A stretch of DNA of 8,562 nt from DASPXY01 sp038227745 (lineage in GTDB: Bacteria > Planctomycetota > Planctomycetia > Gemmatales > Gemmataceae), in assembly GCA_038227745.1 (NCBI GenBank), contig JBBRPS010000450.1, forward strand, positions 1 through 8,562, read 5' to 3'. Position numbers and translations under genes: made by a program. Shown here piece by piece: positions 1 through 6,124 of this stretch. The notes under the pieces are model-generated. The model was given only the letters and a program-made list of their open reading frames with translations, had not been told where the DNA came from and made no database searches. Each line of letters starts with the position of its first letter. Position 1 is the stretch's first letter.

Positions 1-167
1 GACTTCTTCTACTGCGGAGGTACGCTTCTCGGCGTGTGCCATCCCTGGCCCCTTTCAGGACTTGGGGGGAAAATGGGGTCGCGTTCGCTCAGGACGGTGT
101 AGGACTTCCCCCCGGCAGGTGCAAACCGTGTCGTGCGCCCGGAGTAATACCCGCTCGCGGGAGCGGC

Positions 168-196
168 TTGACAGCCTCCTGCCGCCCTGGTATGCC
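168..196 (+). promoter_or_regulatory. Candidate sigma70-type promoter for the glycosyltransferase gene
   Basis: A perfect -35 hexamer TTGACA (168-173) is followed after exactly 17 nt by TATGCC (191-196), which matches three of six positions of the TATAAT consensus. Transcription would start near 203 and give a leader of about 70 nt before the ATG at 274. A small hairpin (CCGCTC 151-156, GAGCGG 161-166) sits just upstream. The -35 match and spacing are seen directly. Promoter activity is inferred, and the weak -10 could make this a chance match in GC-rich DNA. Confidence 0.4.
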
Positions 197-273
197 CCCC
201 CACCCTGGGGTCGGTAGGGACTGTGCCCCCCCGGTATGCCCGGGTTTCCTATCCATTTCGACCGGGACCTCTC

Positions 274-2154
274 ATGCGCTTCAGCGTGGTCATCAACACC
301 TACAACCGCGCCGCCAGCCTGCGGCAGACCCTCCGGTCGCTGCGCCACCAGGCCTACGCCGACTTCGAGGTGATCGTCGTCAACGGCCCGTCCACCGACG
401 CCACCGCCGCCGTCCTCGCGGAGTTCGCCGGCGCTGTCCGCGTCGGCCAGTGCCCGCAGGCCCACCTGTCCCGGTCGCGGAACGCCGGCATCGCCCTTGC
501 GAGCGGCGACGTCGTCGCCTTCCTCGACGACGACGCCGTCCCCGACCCACACTGGCTTGAGGACCTGGCCGCCGCATACACTGGAGCCCGCGTCGGCGGC
601 GCCGGCGGCATCGTCCACGACCACACCGGCTTTCGCCTGCAATACCGCTACGCGACGTGCGACCGCACCGGCAGCCCGAGCTTCGACGCCCAGCCGCCCT
701 TCGAGAAGTTTAATGTCCCGGGCGCCGACCCGTTCGTCTACCTGCAGGGGACCAACGCCAGCTTCCGCCGCGCGTGCCTCGCCGAGGTCGGCGGCTTCGA
801 TGAGGAGATCGAGTACTACCTCGATGAGGTCGAGGTGTGCCTGCGAATCCTCGACCGCGGCTTCACCCTCCGGCCACTGCCGAACGCCGCGGTTCACCAC
901 AAATACCTGGCCAGCCACCTGCGGACCGGAGCGAAGGTCGTTCTCAACCCTTACCCCCTGGTGAAAAACCGCTGTTACTTCGCGCTGCAGAACGGCCGAC
1001 GGACCCGCCCCCTGCATCAGCTGAACCGCGCCCTCGTCGCCTTCGCCGACGCGCTGAGGGCGAACTGCGAAAACCACTTCGCCGAGGGCCGCATGGACGC
1101 CGAGCAGCGGCGCTTCTTCCTCGAACAGCTCGAGCGCGGGCTGCGCGACGGCACCGAGCGCGGCCTGCACGGCATCCGTCGGCGGTGTGTACTTCCGCCC
1201 CCCGACGCGAGCCGGTTCAGGCCGTTCCCGGTCCTGCGACCGCAGGGAAAACGCCGGACGGTCTGCTTCCTCTGCCCGGCGCCCCTCGCCGGCACCGACG
1301 GCGCAGTCCGGGCGGCGTGCCCGGACGGAGCGGAGCTGGCGGCGCTCGGCCACGAGGTTCACGTCGTCGGCCCGTCGCCCGACACGAACCGCGTGGATTT
1401 CGAGGACGGCGTCTGGGTGCATCGGCTTGTGCCGTCCGCCCGCCACGTCCCCGAGTTGCGCCATCTGCCCTGGAGAGCGGCGCTGTTACAGGGGGCCGCC
1501 TTCTATCGCGAAGTCGAGCGCATCCACGACCGCGGGGCCATCGACCTGCTCGTGGCCCCGTCCGCTGCTGTCGGGGCGGTGTGCGCGCTGGACGAGCGGT
1601 TCGCGCCCCTGCTCGACGCGCGCGGGGTCTGCGGCGCTCACGAGGAACTGCCGCTGCCGCCCCTTGAGGAGTTGCGGAGCCGGACAGCAAGCCAGGGCGG
1701 AGCGGCCATCGCCGTCCTGCTGGCCGGGGTCCTGGCGGAAGCGGTGCAGATGTCGGCGGCGGAGGCGCGGGCTGCGGCCGTGACGCTTCTGGACCCCGCG
1801 TGCTACCCCACGGATTACGCCGGCGCCGTCCTCGCGCTGTGGCCCGGTCCGGACGAGGATTTCGTCCGCGGCCTGTTCCGCCTCCTCCTGGAGCGCGAAG
1901 CCGACCCGGCGAGCCTGGCGGCCTACCTGCGCCAATTGCGATGGGGGATGCCGCGCCACGCCGTCGTCAAGCACGTCGCCCTCTCCCGTGAGGCGGCCGA
2001 CAAGGGCCTACCGCGGTTCTGGCTCCCGGCGGTACGGCGGGCCGGCGCCCGCGCGGCGACCCCGCGAGCGCCCGCCCGTCTGCTCGACCGGGCTCGCACC
2101 CTGGCCACCCGGCTCGCCTGGGCGCTGAAGCGCCGCCTGCGCCGGGCCGGCTAG
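274..2154 (+). CDS. Multidomain glycosyltransferase: GT2 catalytic domain, partial GT4-like domain, DUF4214-like C-terminus
   Basis: Predicted 626-residue cytoplasmic glycosyltransferase that would transfer a sugar from a nucleotide-sugar donor to an unknown acceptor, probably in surface or extracellular glycan synthesis. Residues 1-240 form a GT-A fold of family GT2: the chain opens directly with the strand FSVVINTYNR, the metal-binding DXD is FLDDDAVPD (D85-D87), GTNASFRR (159-166) precedes the acceptor region, and LDEVEVCLR (183-191) matches the ED-type catalytic-base motif. Residues about 328-445 resemble the N-terminal Rossmann half of GT4 enzymes (LAALGHEVHVVG, then VDFEDGVWVHRL). I see no GT4 donor-binding half, so this part is probably degenerate or non-catalytic. 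Residues about 527-575 (DEDFVRGLFRLLLEREADPASLAAYLRQL) look like DUF4214, a short helical module. The tail is Arg/Ala-rich and basic. The ATG at 274 is preferred over an in-frame GTG at 223 because the GT2 fold starts immediately after it; a weak GGGA lies at 264-267. Donor and acceptor cannot be read from sequence. Confidence 0.88.
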   Translation: MRFSVVINTYNRAASLRQTLRSLRHQAYADFEVIVVNGPSTDATAAVLAEFAGAVRVGQCPQAHLSRSRNAGIALASGDVVAFLDDDAVPDPHWLEDLAAAYTGARVGGAGGIVHDHTGFRLQYRYATCDRTGSPSFDAQPPFEKFNVPGADPFVYLQGTNASFRRACLAEVGGFDEEIEYYLDEVEVCLRILDRGFTLRPLPNAAVHHKYLASHLRTGAKVVLNPYPLVKNRCYFALQNGRRTRPLHQLNRALVAFADALRANCENHFAEGRMDAEQRRFFLEQLERGLRDGTERGLHGIRRRCVLPPPDASRFRPFPVLRPQGKRRTVCFLCPAPLAGTDGAVRAACPDGAELAALGHEVHVVGPSPDTNRVDFEDGVWVHRLVPSARHVPELRHLPWRAALLQGAAFYREVERIHDRGAIDLLVAPSAAVGAVCALDERFAPLLDARGVCGAHEELPLPPLEELRSRTASQGGAAIAVLLAGVLAEAVQMSAAEARAAAVTLLDPACYPTDYAGAVLALWPGPDEDFVRGLFRLLLEREADPASLAAYLRQLRWGMPRHAVVKHVALSREAADKGLPRFWLPAVRRAGARAATPRAPARLLDRARTLATRLAWALKRRLRRAG

Positions 2155-2234
2155 AGCGGTTCGTGGCCGACGCGCTCCGCGAGGCGGGGCTCGTGCCAAC
2201 ACCGACTCGCGGAGCGAGTCGGCCACGAACCGCT
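2155..2234. repeat. Large nested inverted repeat (REP pair/BIME-like) abutting the glycosyltransferase stop codon
   Basis: The left arm at 2155-2183 and right arm at 2206-2234 are reverse complements over 29 nt with one mismatch, separated by a 22-nt loop. The repeat begins on the base after the TAG stop. The right arm also holds a perfect 9-bp palindrome (2202-2210 with 2214-2222) around a GGA centre. The left arm holds a degraded version (2167-2175 with 2179-2187) around TCC, with two mismatches. Read inward from each end, GTGG lies directly before the inner palindrome. A motif tetranucleotide plus hairpin, duplicated in inverse orientation, is the layout of REP pairs (BIMEs). As RNA it would form a very stable stem and may also terminate transcription or protect the 3' end. 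There is no long T-run after it. Structure is seen; family assignment is inferred. Confidence 0.75.
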
Positions 2235-2326
2235 GCACCCGACCGCAATTTGCTCTGAACCTCACCCGCCCCCTTTCGCTCTCCCACCAACCGCCCCCCT
2301 CCCCGGGCCGTACCCGTTCGCCCCCG

Positions 2327-2363
2327 GCCGTCCGCGCGTACGGGGGGACGGCAATCACTTTTT
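2327..2363 (+). terminator. Possible weak intrinsic terminator downstream of the glycosyltransferase
   Basis: GCCGTCC (2327-2333) pairs with GGACGGC (2346-2352) around a 12-nt loop. The stem is followed after six bases by TTTTT (2359-2363) and then another short T-run. The gap between stem and T-run and the short 7-bp stem make this a weak candidate. The larger inverted repeat at 2155-2234 could end the transcript earlier. Confidence 0.3.
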
Positions 2364-2435
2364 CGCTTTTACCGAGATTTTCGTTTGGGCAGTTCGGAGA
2401 GGTATGGTAACCTTTCCCGTGCGTCCATAAACTAT
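2355..2435 (+). promoter_or_regulatory. AT-richer promoter-like zone upstream of the beta-helix gene
   Basis: This is the only clearly AT-enriched stretch in the intergenic region and the most plausible promoter zone for the gene starting at 2846. Possible -10 elements are TATGGT (2403-2408) and TAAACT (2428-2433), each matching four of six consensus positions. Neither has a good -35 at 16-18 nt: TGGTAA (2405-2410) stands 17 nt before the second and matches only three positions. If either is used, the leader would be about 400 nt long. The location is inferred mainly from composition. Confidence 0.25.
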
Positions 2436-2565
2436 CACCGATCGTTGGGTTTCGATCTCATCGGTCGGCCCCGGCGGCGGCGGACGGAGGTCCGAGGCCG
2501 GCGCGGGCGCGTTTGCCGGGCCAACGGCATGGCCTGGGGGTCAGCGGACAGGGGGCGGGCAACTT

Positions 2566-2698
2566 GCTCCTTACGGGAGCGCACCTGCTCGGAGGGGCAA
2601 CCCATGCCTTCCGCCCACAGGGCGGTGTGTACGGGGGCGCCCTGTCGGTTCCGGCCGGCCCGGTTTTCCCTGTTGAAGGATCAGGCCCGGACAGGGAA
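2566..2698 (+). other. Cluster of three hairpins in the leader of the beta-helix gene
   Basis: Three inverted repeats occur in succession. GCTCC (2566-2570) pairs with GGAGC (2576-2580). ACAGGGCG (2617-2624) pairs perfectly with CGCCCTGT (2638-2645). TTCCCTGT (2666-2673) pairs perfectly with ACAGGGAA (2691-2698), with G-U pairs able to extend that stem. They lie 150-280 nt before the ATG and would be inside the mRNA leader if transcription starts near 2410-2440. I recognise no known riboswitch class. Hairpins of this size also arise by chance in GC-rich DNA, so a regulatory role is a guess. Confidence 0.35.
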
Positions 2699-2774
2699 GG
2701 GTAGACGACTTGCTCCGCCCCTCCGCTCGTCCCGGCGTGAACTTCCAGCGGTGCCGGCCTGTACGGGTTGGCTC

Positions 2775-2794
2775 CCCGTTAACGTTGACGGGGG
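2775..2794. promoter_or_regulatory. 20-bp near-perfect palindrome, candidate operator
   Basis: CCCCGTTAACGTTGACGGGG is self-complementary at nine of ten base pairs around an AACGTT core; the only mismatch is T2781 against G2788. It ends 51 nt before the ATG of the beta-helix gene. Zero-loop palindromes of this length are typical of sites for dimeric regulators rather than of RNA hairpins, so an operator is the likeliest reading. I cannot name a cognate regulator. Confidence 0.4.
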
Positions 2795-2845
2795 GGATTC
2801 TCAGCACCAGGGACTCATCATCTTGCAGCACAGGGAGACTCGTTC

Positions 2846-5800
2846 ATGGGAATGCGCCGCGCATGGCAGACGATCACCGGCAAACTGAAACAGCGGGAGC
2901 AAGGGGTCCGCGTGCGCCCGACCGGGAGCATCCGGCTCCGGCTCGAGGCCCTCGAGGACCGTCTCGTACCGACGAACTACTTCGTCTCGACCGCCGGCGC
3001 TGACGCCGTCGGCCGGGGCGCGCAGGGAACGCCTTTCGCCACCATTCAGTTCGCGATCAACCAGGCGGCCAACAGCGACCGGATCCACGTCGCCACAGGC
3101 ACCTACACCTATAACGCCAACTCCGACACCCGCGGCGGCGGCGGCCCGGGTTCGCTGTCCGGCTTCCTCAAGATCAACCAGGCGGTGGCCATCGTCAACG
3201 ACAAGCAGCTAACCATCCTCGGCGGTTTCAACAACGGCTTCACCGTCCTCAACCCCACCCAGTTCCCGACGATCATCGATGGCCAGGGGCAGTTCCAGGG
3301 CGCCTTCGTGCTGGCGGCCAACGTCGATACGTCCCTCGACATGGAAGGCTTCACCATCCAGAACGCCCTGGCCAAGGGCCAGTCGCAGCTGACCGGCCAG
3401 GACCAGACGTTCGCGTTCGGCGGCGGCATGTTCATCAACGCCGCCGCGTCCGCGCAGCGGAACGTCGCCGCCCCGTTCATCCTGCGCAACATGACGTTCA
3501 CGAGCGACAAGGCGGTCGGCACCAACACCGGCGACGTCGGCGGCGCCGGGGCCGGCGGCGGCCTGGCCCTGCGCTTCGCCAAGAGCGTGCTACTCCAGAA
3601 CGTCACGTTCACCAACAACATGAGCCTGGGCGGCACCGGCGTCAACAAGGGCGGCGACGCGCTGGGCGCCGGCCTCCAGAGCGACAACTCGACCGTCACC
3701 GGCAACAACCTCGTCTTCAACAACAACGTCGCCCAGGCCGGCGCGGCCAGCGGCGGCGGCAAGGACGGCGCCGGCAACACGGCGGACGGCCTTGGCGGGG
3801 CGGCGGCCATCCAGATCAACAGCAGCGCCACTCTACAGGCCGTGACGGCCACGAACAACCAGGCCATCGGCGGCAACGCCGGCGGCCAGGCCGGCAGCGG
3901 CTTCGGCGGCGCCTTCTTCGCCGAGGGCACCGTCCAGGGCGGCAACACCCTGAACCTGTTCGACGCCAACCTCCGCAGCAACATCGCCCGCGGCGGCAGC
4001 GGCCAGAACGGCGGCCTCTCGGGCGGCGGCGGCATCGAGTCGCTCAACTCGACCGTCAGCCTCGACCGCGTCCAGGTCGTCGCCAACAGCTCGCAGGGCG
4101 GCACTGGCACGGGCAACGCCGGCTCCCCGGGTGGCGGCGGTCTGTACCTCACCCGCCTGAACAGCACGGCCGGCACCACCGTCACCATCAACAACAGCCT
4201 CATCGCCGACAACATCGCGCAGTTCGTCGGCGGCGGCAACACGAACGTCGGCGGCGGCGGCGGCGGCATCTGGCTGCAGGGCGTGGCCGCCACCATCAAC
4301 CAGACCACCATCGCCAACAATCGCTTCGGCGCCAACCTGTTCTTCGGGCAGGCCATCCTCGAGCTGAACGACGGCGCCCTGACGCCCACCAGCGCCACCG
4401 TCTCCTACTCGATCATCGCCAACCACCAGGGGCCCGCCGGCTCGGCCGCGGTCAACGTCGGCCAGTTCCCGCAGTCCGGCGGCAAGAACTCCATCACGTA
4501 CAACACCGTGATCTACGCCAACAACAGTCAAGACGACAACTCCGCCGGCGGCGCCGCCGGGACGTTCAACGGCACCAACACGCTCATCAAGGTCGCCGAC
4601 GCCGGCTTCGTCTCCCCCGGCGCTCCCAACGAGAACTACGCGCTCAAGTCCACCTCGCCGGCGGTCAACGCCGCCAACGGCAGCAACGCCACCGTGGACA
4701 TCACCAACGCAGCCCGAGTTGGCGTCCCCGATCTGGGGGCCTACGAGTTCGGCACGACCCCGCCGCCTCCGCCCCCGCCGCCGCCGCCCCCGCCGCCCCC
4801 GCCGCCCCCGCCGCCGCCCCCACCGCCGCCCGGCCCGGCCTCCGCGCCCGCGCGCGATTCGGTCGGCGTCTTCGACCCGGCCACCGGCAACTGGTACCTG
4901 CGCAACAGCAACAGCTCCGGCGGTCCCGACATCGGGCCGTTCCCCTACGGCGCCCCGGGCTGGATCCCGGTGACGGGCGACTGGGACGGCAATGGTACGG
5001 TCACCATCGGCGTCGTCGATCCGGCCACGATGACCTGGTATCTCAAGAACAGCAACGGCCCCGGCGGCCCGGACTACACGCCGTTCCTGTACGGCGCGCC
5101 GGGGTGGATCCCGGTCACCGGGAAATGGAACGGCAGCAGCAGGACGGGCATCGGCGTGTTCGACCCCGGCTTCGCCACGTTCTACCTCAAGAACACGGCC
5201 GCCAGTGGGCCCACGGGGGGTGGCCCGGACGTGGCCCCGTTCAACTACGGCGGCCGCGGCTGGAAGCCGGTCGCCGGCGACTGGGACGGCAACGGCACCA
5301 CGACGGTCGGCGTCTTTGATCCGAACGGCGTGTGGTATCTCACGAACAGCAACACCACCGGCGGCCCCGACGCCGGCCAGTTCGCCTATGGCGCCGGCTC
5401 GTGGCAGCCGGTGACCGGCGACTGGAACAACGACAAGAAGACCACGGTCGGCGTGTTCGACCCGAACGGCGTGTGGTACCTCAAGAACAGCAACGCGTCG
5501 GGCGGCCCGGACGCCGGCCAGTTCGCCTACGGCGCCGGCTCGTGGACGCCGGTGACCGGCGATTACGACAACTTCTCCGCGGAGCGGGCCGCCGGCGGCG
5601 AGGGGCCGGGCGCCGCGCCCATCAGCCAGGCGGACCTGGGCGGCGCGGTCGCGGCGGCGCTGGCGACCCTGGCGAGCGAGGGGACGGACCCCGCCGTGCT
5701 CGCGCACCTGGCGTCGGCCCAGATCCGGATCGCGGATTACCACAACGGCACGCTGGGGATGGCGTCGCCGGTCCTGAACGAGATCGTCCTGGACGACAAC

Positions 5801-5968
5801 GGCAGCGGCCACGGCTGGTCGGTCGATCCGAACAGCGCCCCCGCGGCGGACCGGATGGACCTGTATACAGTGATCCTGCACGAGATGGGCCACCTGACCG
5901 GCCTGCCCGACGTGGACGGCGGGAACCTCATGGACGGCACGCTGCCCACCGGCGTCCGCCGCTCCTGA
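2846..5968 (+). CDS. Large secreted/surface planctomycete protein: beta-helix, polyproline linker, FG-GAP-like repeats, metzincin-like C-terminus
   Basis: Predicted 1040-residue exported protein. A basic N-terminus lacking a classical hydrophobic signal carries the planctomycete extracellular motif LEALEDRLVP (33-42), followed by the mature-looking start TNYFVSTAGAD. Residues about 43-635 form a Gly/Asn-rich right-handed parallel beta-helix (ATIQFAIN entry, rungs such as GGGMFI, GGGLAL, GGGIESL, GGGIWL, with FTNN and FNNN turns). Such folds act in glycan binding or adhesion, or as polysaccharide lyases. No lyase active site is evident. Residues 639-662 are 24 consecutive prolines, probably a stiff spacer. 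Residues 671-911 are five FG-GAP/VCBS-type repeats. Residues about 928-1040 form a small domain with HEMGHLTGLPD (1012-1022), matching the HExxHxxGxxD zinc site of some metzincins, and a possible Met-turn at M1029. It may be a protease or a vestigial domain. No membrane anchor or autotransporter barrel is seen. Start: GGGAG (2833-2837) lies 8 nt before the ATG; an in-frame ATG at 2852 is an alternative. The architecture is clear; substrate and true activity are not. Confidence 0.9.
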   Translation: MGMRRAWQTITGKLKQREQGVRVRPTGSIRLRLEALEDRLVPTNYFVSTAGADAVGRGAQGTPFATIQFAINQAANSDRIHVATGTYTYNANSDTRGGGGPGSLSGFLKINQAVAIVNDKQLTILGGFNNGFTVLNPTQFPTIIDGQGQFQGAFVLAANVDTSLDMEGFTIQNALAKGQSQLTGQDQTFAFGGGMFINAAASAQRNVAAPFILRNMTFTSDKAVGTNTGDVGGAGAGGGLALRFAKSVLLQNVTFTNNMSLGGTGVNKGGDALGAGLQSDNSTVTGNNLVFNNNVAQAGAASGGGKDGAGNTADGLGGAAAIQINSSATLQAVTATNNQAIGGNAGGQAGSGFGGAFFAEGTVQGGNTLNLFDANLRSNIARGGSGQNGGLSGGGGIESLNSTVSLDRVQVVANSSQGGTGTGNAGSPGGGGLYLTRLNSTAGTTVTINNSLIADNIAQFVGGGNTNVGGGGGGIWLQGVAATINQTTIANNRFGANLFFGQAILELNDGALTPTSATVSYSIIANHQGPAGSAAVNVGQFPQSGGKNSITYNTVIYANNSQDDNSAGGAAGTFNGTNTLIKVADAGFVSPGAPNENYALKSTSPAVNAANGSNATVDITNAARVGVPDLGAYEFGTTPPPPPPPPPPPPPPPPPPPPPPPPGPASAPARDSVGVFDPATGNWYLRNSNSSGGPDIGPFPYGAPGWIPVTGDWDGNGTVTIGVVDPATMTWYLKNSNGPGGPDYTPFLYGAPGWIPVTGKWNGSSRTGIGVFDPGFATFYLKNTAASGPTGGGPDVAPFNYGGRGWKPVAGDWDGNGTTTVGVFDPNGVWYLTNSNTTGGPDAGQFAYGAGSWQPVTGDWNNDKKTTVGVFDPNGVWYLKNSNASGGPDAGQFAYGAGSWTPVTGDYDNFSAERAAGGEGPGAAPISQADLGGAVAAALATLASEGTDPAVLAHLASAQIRIADYHNGTLGMASPVLNEIVLDDNGSGHGWSVDPNSAPAADRMDLYTVILHEMGHLTGLPDVDGGNLMDGTLPTGVRRS
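4760..4831 (+). repeat. Polyproline codon tract (24 consecutive CCN codons)
   Basis: This 72-nt run of CCG, CCC, one CCT and one CCA codon encodes 24 prolines in a row and joins the beta-helix to the repeat domain. It is almost purely C and G with irregular CCG/CCC alternation, so it could vary in length by slippage or mis-assemble. Translation of such a run would depend strongly on elongation factor P. The minus strand would read as polyglycine but is not coding. Confidence 0.9.
4856..5578 (+). repeat. Five tandem ~144-bp coding repeats (FG-GAP/VCBS-like)
   Basis: Units lie at 4856-4999, 5000-5143, 5144-5299, 5300-5440 and 5441-5578 (48, 48, 52, 47 and 46 residues). The consensus is xxVGVFDPxxGxWYLKNSNxxGGPD, then xxFxYGAPGWxPVTGDWDGNG. 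The GDWDGNG segment resembles the Asp-rich calcium-binding loops of FG-GAP/VCBS beta-propeller blades. Units 4 and 5 are nearly identical in DNA (about 15 differences over the first 120 nt by hand alignment), pointing to recent duplication. Unit 3 has a 4-residue insertion, and unit 5 degrades at its end to GDYDNFS. Five blades are fewer than the usual seven of a closed integrin-type propeller. Confidence 0.88.
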
Positions 5969-5990
5969 TTCCTGGTCCGGCTGAAGGTGT

Positions 5991-6060
5991 CCGGGTTGTG
6001 GTGCAGGCGTCCCGCCTGCGCGGGCAGCCATGCAGGCGGGACGCCTGCACCACAACCCGG
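5991..6060. repeat. Perfect 29-bp nested inverted repeat (REP pair/BIME-like)
   Basis: The left arm 5991-6019 and right arm 6032-6060 are exact reverse complements over 29 nt with a 12-nt loop. Each arm contains its own palindrome: GCAGGCG (6003-6009) and CGCCTGC (6013-6019) flank TCC on the left, and GCAGGCG (6032-6038) and CGCCTGC (6042-6048) flank GGA on the right. On both sides GTGG plus one base precedes the inner palindrome when read inward. The element starts 23 nt after the stop codon of the beta-helix gene. It shares layout, arm length and position with the element at 2155-2234 but little sequence. It may be a dispersed REP-like element that also shapes the mRNA 3' end. Confidence 0.8.
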
Positions 6061-6079
6061 GCGCTGTATGAGAACCCGC

Positions 6080-6100
6080 GCGTGGGCGACTCGCCCACGC
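6080..6100. repeat. Short palindrome with 9-bp arms and triplet centre
   Basis: GCGTGGGCG (6080-6088) and CGCCCACGC (6092-6100) are perfect reverse complements around ACT; the outer bases of that triplet can pair as well. GTGG lies within the left arm. It sits 20 nt after the nested repeat at 5991-6060 and may be a single, solo relative of the palindromes there, or an ordinary hairpin. Confidence 0.55.
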
Positions 6101-6124
6101 AGCACCCGCACCGATGAATGTTCC

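Larger units (their letters stand above)
2155..2845. other. 691-bp intergenic region without a convincing gene
   Basis: After the nested repeat (2155-2234) comes a C/T-rich stretch (about 2250-2330), then a weak terminator-like hairpin (2327-2352), then the only AT-richer patch in the region (about 2353-2460), and finally a GC-rich leader with several hairpins up to the ATG at 2846. An open frame at 2385-2888 gives a Cys/Arg-rich, low-complexity translation unlike any family I know and overlaps the next gene's start, so I do not call it. Another small inverted pair, ACCGAT (2437-2442) and ATCGGT (2460-2465), lies in the AT-richer patch. I see no tRNA or known riboswitch. Confidence 0.7.

Noticed and set aside
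1..102. Open frame entering from the left edge (stop at 100-102), a possible 3' end of an upstream gene
   Set aside because: Another frame is also open here and none shows codon bias or a motif, so a partial gene cannot be supported.
64..113. Inverted repeat GGGGGGAA (64-71) and TTCCCCCC (106-113)
   Set aside because: The 8-bp arms are mostly homopolymeric with a 34-nt loop, which is likely by chance in this composition.
223..273. Upstream GTG start at 223 for the glycosyltransferase
   Set aside because: The 17 extra residues are not part of a GT2 fold, which normally starts within a few residues of the N-terminus, as it does from the ATG at 274.
55..1464. Minus-strand open frame of 469 residues overlapping the glycosyltransferase
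   Set aside because: There is no recognisable motif, it lies entirely opposite a clear GT2 domain, and it extends through noncoding upstream DNA.
2385..2888. Plus-strand open frame of 167 residues in the intergenic region
   Set aside because: It is Cys/Arg/Pro-rich with no family resemblance, has no good ribosome-binding site, and runs into the start of the beta-helix gene in another frame.
3121..4290. Repeated GGCGGC-type runs that might be DNA repeats or a CRISPR-like array
   Set aside because: They are irregularly spaced glycine codons of the beta-helix turns; there are no constant repeat-spacer units.
3109..4398. Minus-strand open frame of 429 residues
   Set aside because: It is Pro/Ala/Leu low-complexity sequence complementary to Gly/Asn-rich beta-helix codons, with no protein-like motifs.
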